Virus record (IMG/VR): IMGVR_UViG_3300025698_000035 | Location: 1-29,104 of that record | Length of the DNA: 29,104 nt | Source of the DNA: a virus | Strand: one strand, 5' to 3' | Shown: positions 28,093-29,104 of the stretch, piece by piece | Position numbering within the stretch: the first letter of the stretch is position 1 | Layout of the letters: each line of letters opens with the position of its first letter | Translations under genes and position numbers: made by a program | The notes under the pieces: generated by a model | Databases searched by the model: none | Told to the model about the DNA's origin: nothing | What the model saw: the letters and a program-made list of their open reading frames with translations, nothing else

Positions 28093-29104
28093 TTATATAT
28101 TTATTGTCCAGCCTTTACCTAATAAATTAGTCTTGGCTGCTTCACCTGCTGTTGTTAATGAACCTCCTCCAAAAATACTGCTTGTAAAACTACCGTTACT
28201 TAATCCGTGACTATCTAAATCAATCAATAATTGACTATTAACAGCAGCGTTTAAATTGTTTGAGTAAACGCTTAAAACAGTTAAAAGCGGATTGTTTGAT
28301 ATATCTAAATCATCTAAATTGTTCCCTCTGATTACTAAACGACTTAACAACGGATTATTAGATATATCTAAATTATCTAAATCATTTAGTTCTGCACTAA
28401 TATATGTTAGTAAAGGATTATTCGACAAATCTAAACTAGTAATATCATTTGCTCTACAAAGAATCACCTCCAATAAAGGATTATTAGATGTATTCAAAGA
28501 AGTTAAATCGTTTACCTGACAGTTTAAATTATCAAGTAAATAATTTTCTGACAAATCCAATATTTCCATTGAGTTACCTGCAAGGTTTAAGATTTGTAAA
28601 TTAGGAAACTTGCCTAATAATTCACTTGTAAAATCAGTTGTTAATGAGTTTGAGCGAATATCAATATTTGTAACACTTTCATAATCATCTCTATCACCAA
28701 AATCAGTACAAGCTGTTGGTAAATTACTATAAACACCACCTATTTTATAAGGTAATTTAGCATCTTCTGTTAATACTGCTGTAGTTGTCTGATATGGAGT
28801 AGATACACTTCCTTTTTGTATTTGTGCAAAACAAAAGAAAACTGTACCTGTTGATTGTGGAGCAGTTGGATTTGTTTGTGCATTTTTACCAATATGTAAA
28901 TTTATAATAGTACTTATTGGGGTAAAATTATAATCAATTCGAGTAAAAGTACTTGTATTCAAACCATCAGCTGCTGTATAAAGTCTATTGAAATGTAATG
29001 TGTTCCAAGCGAATCCATTATTAACTACAACAGCCAAATCTGTTGCTGTACCTAATTTTACATACCAACTAAAAGTATATTCTACATTTGCTGTTAATCC
29101 TTCA
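28093..29104 (-). CDS. Receptor-binding / tail fibre protein, C-terminal part with leucine-rich repeats
   Basis: This is the continuation of the gene that starts at 2440; bases 29031-29104 duplicate 1-74. The apparent start near 29037 is only an internal TTG, because the frame is open upstream and joins the 1-2440 frame exactly (3378 nt in total, 1125 aa plus stop). The first part completes the second carbohydrate-binding-like domain. Residues 971-1075 (28560-28246) form five 21-residue leucine-rich repeats of the type LDISNNPLLxxLxxxxNxL. They are followed by a 50-residue tail ending in GKGWTINI. A C-terminal LRR is a plausible distal receptor-recognition module. The next gene starts 4 bp downstream of the stop, so they are probably co-transcribed. 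The LRR call is firm; the receptor role is inferred. Confidence 0.8.
   Translation of the reverse strand, partial: EGLTANVEYTFSWYVKLGTATDLAVVVNNGFAWNTLHFNRLYTAADGLNTSTFTRIDYNFTPISTIINLHIGKNAQTNPTAPQSTGTVFFCFAQIQKGSVSTPYQTTTAVLTEDAKLPYKIGGVYSNLPTACTDFGDRDDYESVTNIDIRSNSLTTDFTSELLGKFPNLQILNLAGNSMEILDLSENYLLDNLNCQVNDLTSLNTSNNPLLEVILCRANDITSLDLSNNPLLTYISAELNDLDNLDISNNPLLSRLVIRGNNLDDLDISNNPLLTVLSVYSNNLNAAVNSQLLIDLDSHGLSNGSFTSSIFGGGSLTTAGEAAKTNLLGKGWTINI
28246..28560 (-). repeat. Five tandem 63-bp units encoding 21-residue leucine-rich repeats
   Basis: Read on the minus strand, the units begin LDLSEN, LNTSNN, LDLSNN, LDISNN and LDISNN, each followed by [PY]LL and a conserved N nine or ten residues later. 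The third to fifth units are close at DNA level (recurrent ggattatt and atatctaaat blocks on the plus strand). This suggests recent unit duplication and a potential for copy-number change by slippage or recombination. Confidence 0.85.
29031..29104. repeat. 74-bp terminal overlap identical to 1-74 (circular contig)
   Basis: The last 74 bases equal the first 74 exactly. The receptor-binding gene reads through the join in frame, so this is an overlap of a circular molecule or circularly permuted assembly rather than a coding duplication. The circle is 29,030 bp. Confidence 0.9.

Noticed and set aside
28093-29037. Separate 314-aa LRR protein starting at 29037
   Set aside because: The start is an internal TTG and the frame continues upstream into 1-2440 in phase.

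Overview
The window is the complete circular genome of a small tailed phage (Caudoviricetes, probably a siphovirus). Bases 1-74 recur exactly at 29031-29104, and one reading frame runs through that junction without a break, so the non-redundant length is about 29,030 bp. The host is most likely in the Bacteroidota (Flavobacteriia-like). The DNA is A+T-rich, leaders are A-rich and lack Shine-Dalgarno sequences, at least one leader carries a TAnnTTTG box, and many proteins look like families I associate with Bacteroidota phages and prophages. No integrase, repressor, DNA polymerase or endolysin could be recognised.

Almost every gene is on the minus strand and reads from high to low coordinates. 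(1) Replication block, 25.6-21.4 kb: a large primase-helicase, a small unknown protein and a PD-(D/E)XK nuclease. (2) Packaging, lysis and tail block, 21.3-11.1 kb: small and large terminase, a sigma-like protein, a membrane protein, a lipoprotein with a C-terminal anchor (candidate unimolecular spanin), a small CPGS protein, a tail assembly chaperone with a T-run frameshift site, tail completion proteins and two large distal-tail/baseplate proteins. (3) Head block, 10.5-2.5 kb: tape measure, XkdF-like protease, scaffold, major capsid protein, probable tail tube, portal, connector and a small membrane protein. (4) A 1125-residue receptor-binding protein crossing the circle junction (2440 to 1, then 29030 to 28093), with duplicated lectin-like and carbohydrate-binding-like domains and a C-terminal leucine-rich repeat. 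It is followed by three small genes, two of them membrane proteins and one a holin candidate (to 26.8 kb).

Two non-coding stretches, 10.46-11.10 kb and 25.65-26.37 kb, separate these blocks. They hold related mosaics of large perfect hairpins. Loops are identical between copies while stems differ and remain perfectly paired, and most shared segments are inverted between the two loci. These cassettes are the most unusual part of the window. They could be bidirectional terminators, structured RNAs or DNA recombination sites at module boundaries.

Two short plus-strand ORFs encoding possible membrane peptides (26366-26533 and 27117-27254) run against the rest of the genome. The second has its own terminator and shares an exact 15-bp leader box with the small terminase gene. 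All functional calls come from reading the sequence; no database search was run.
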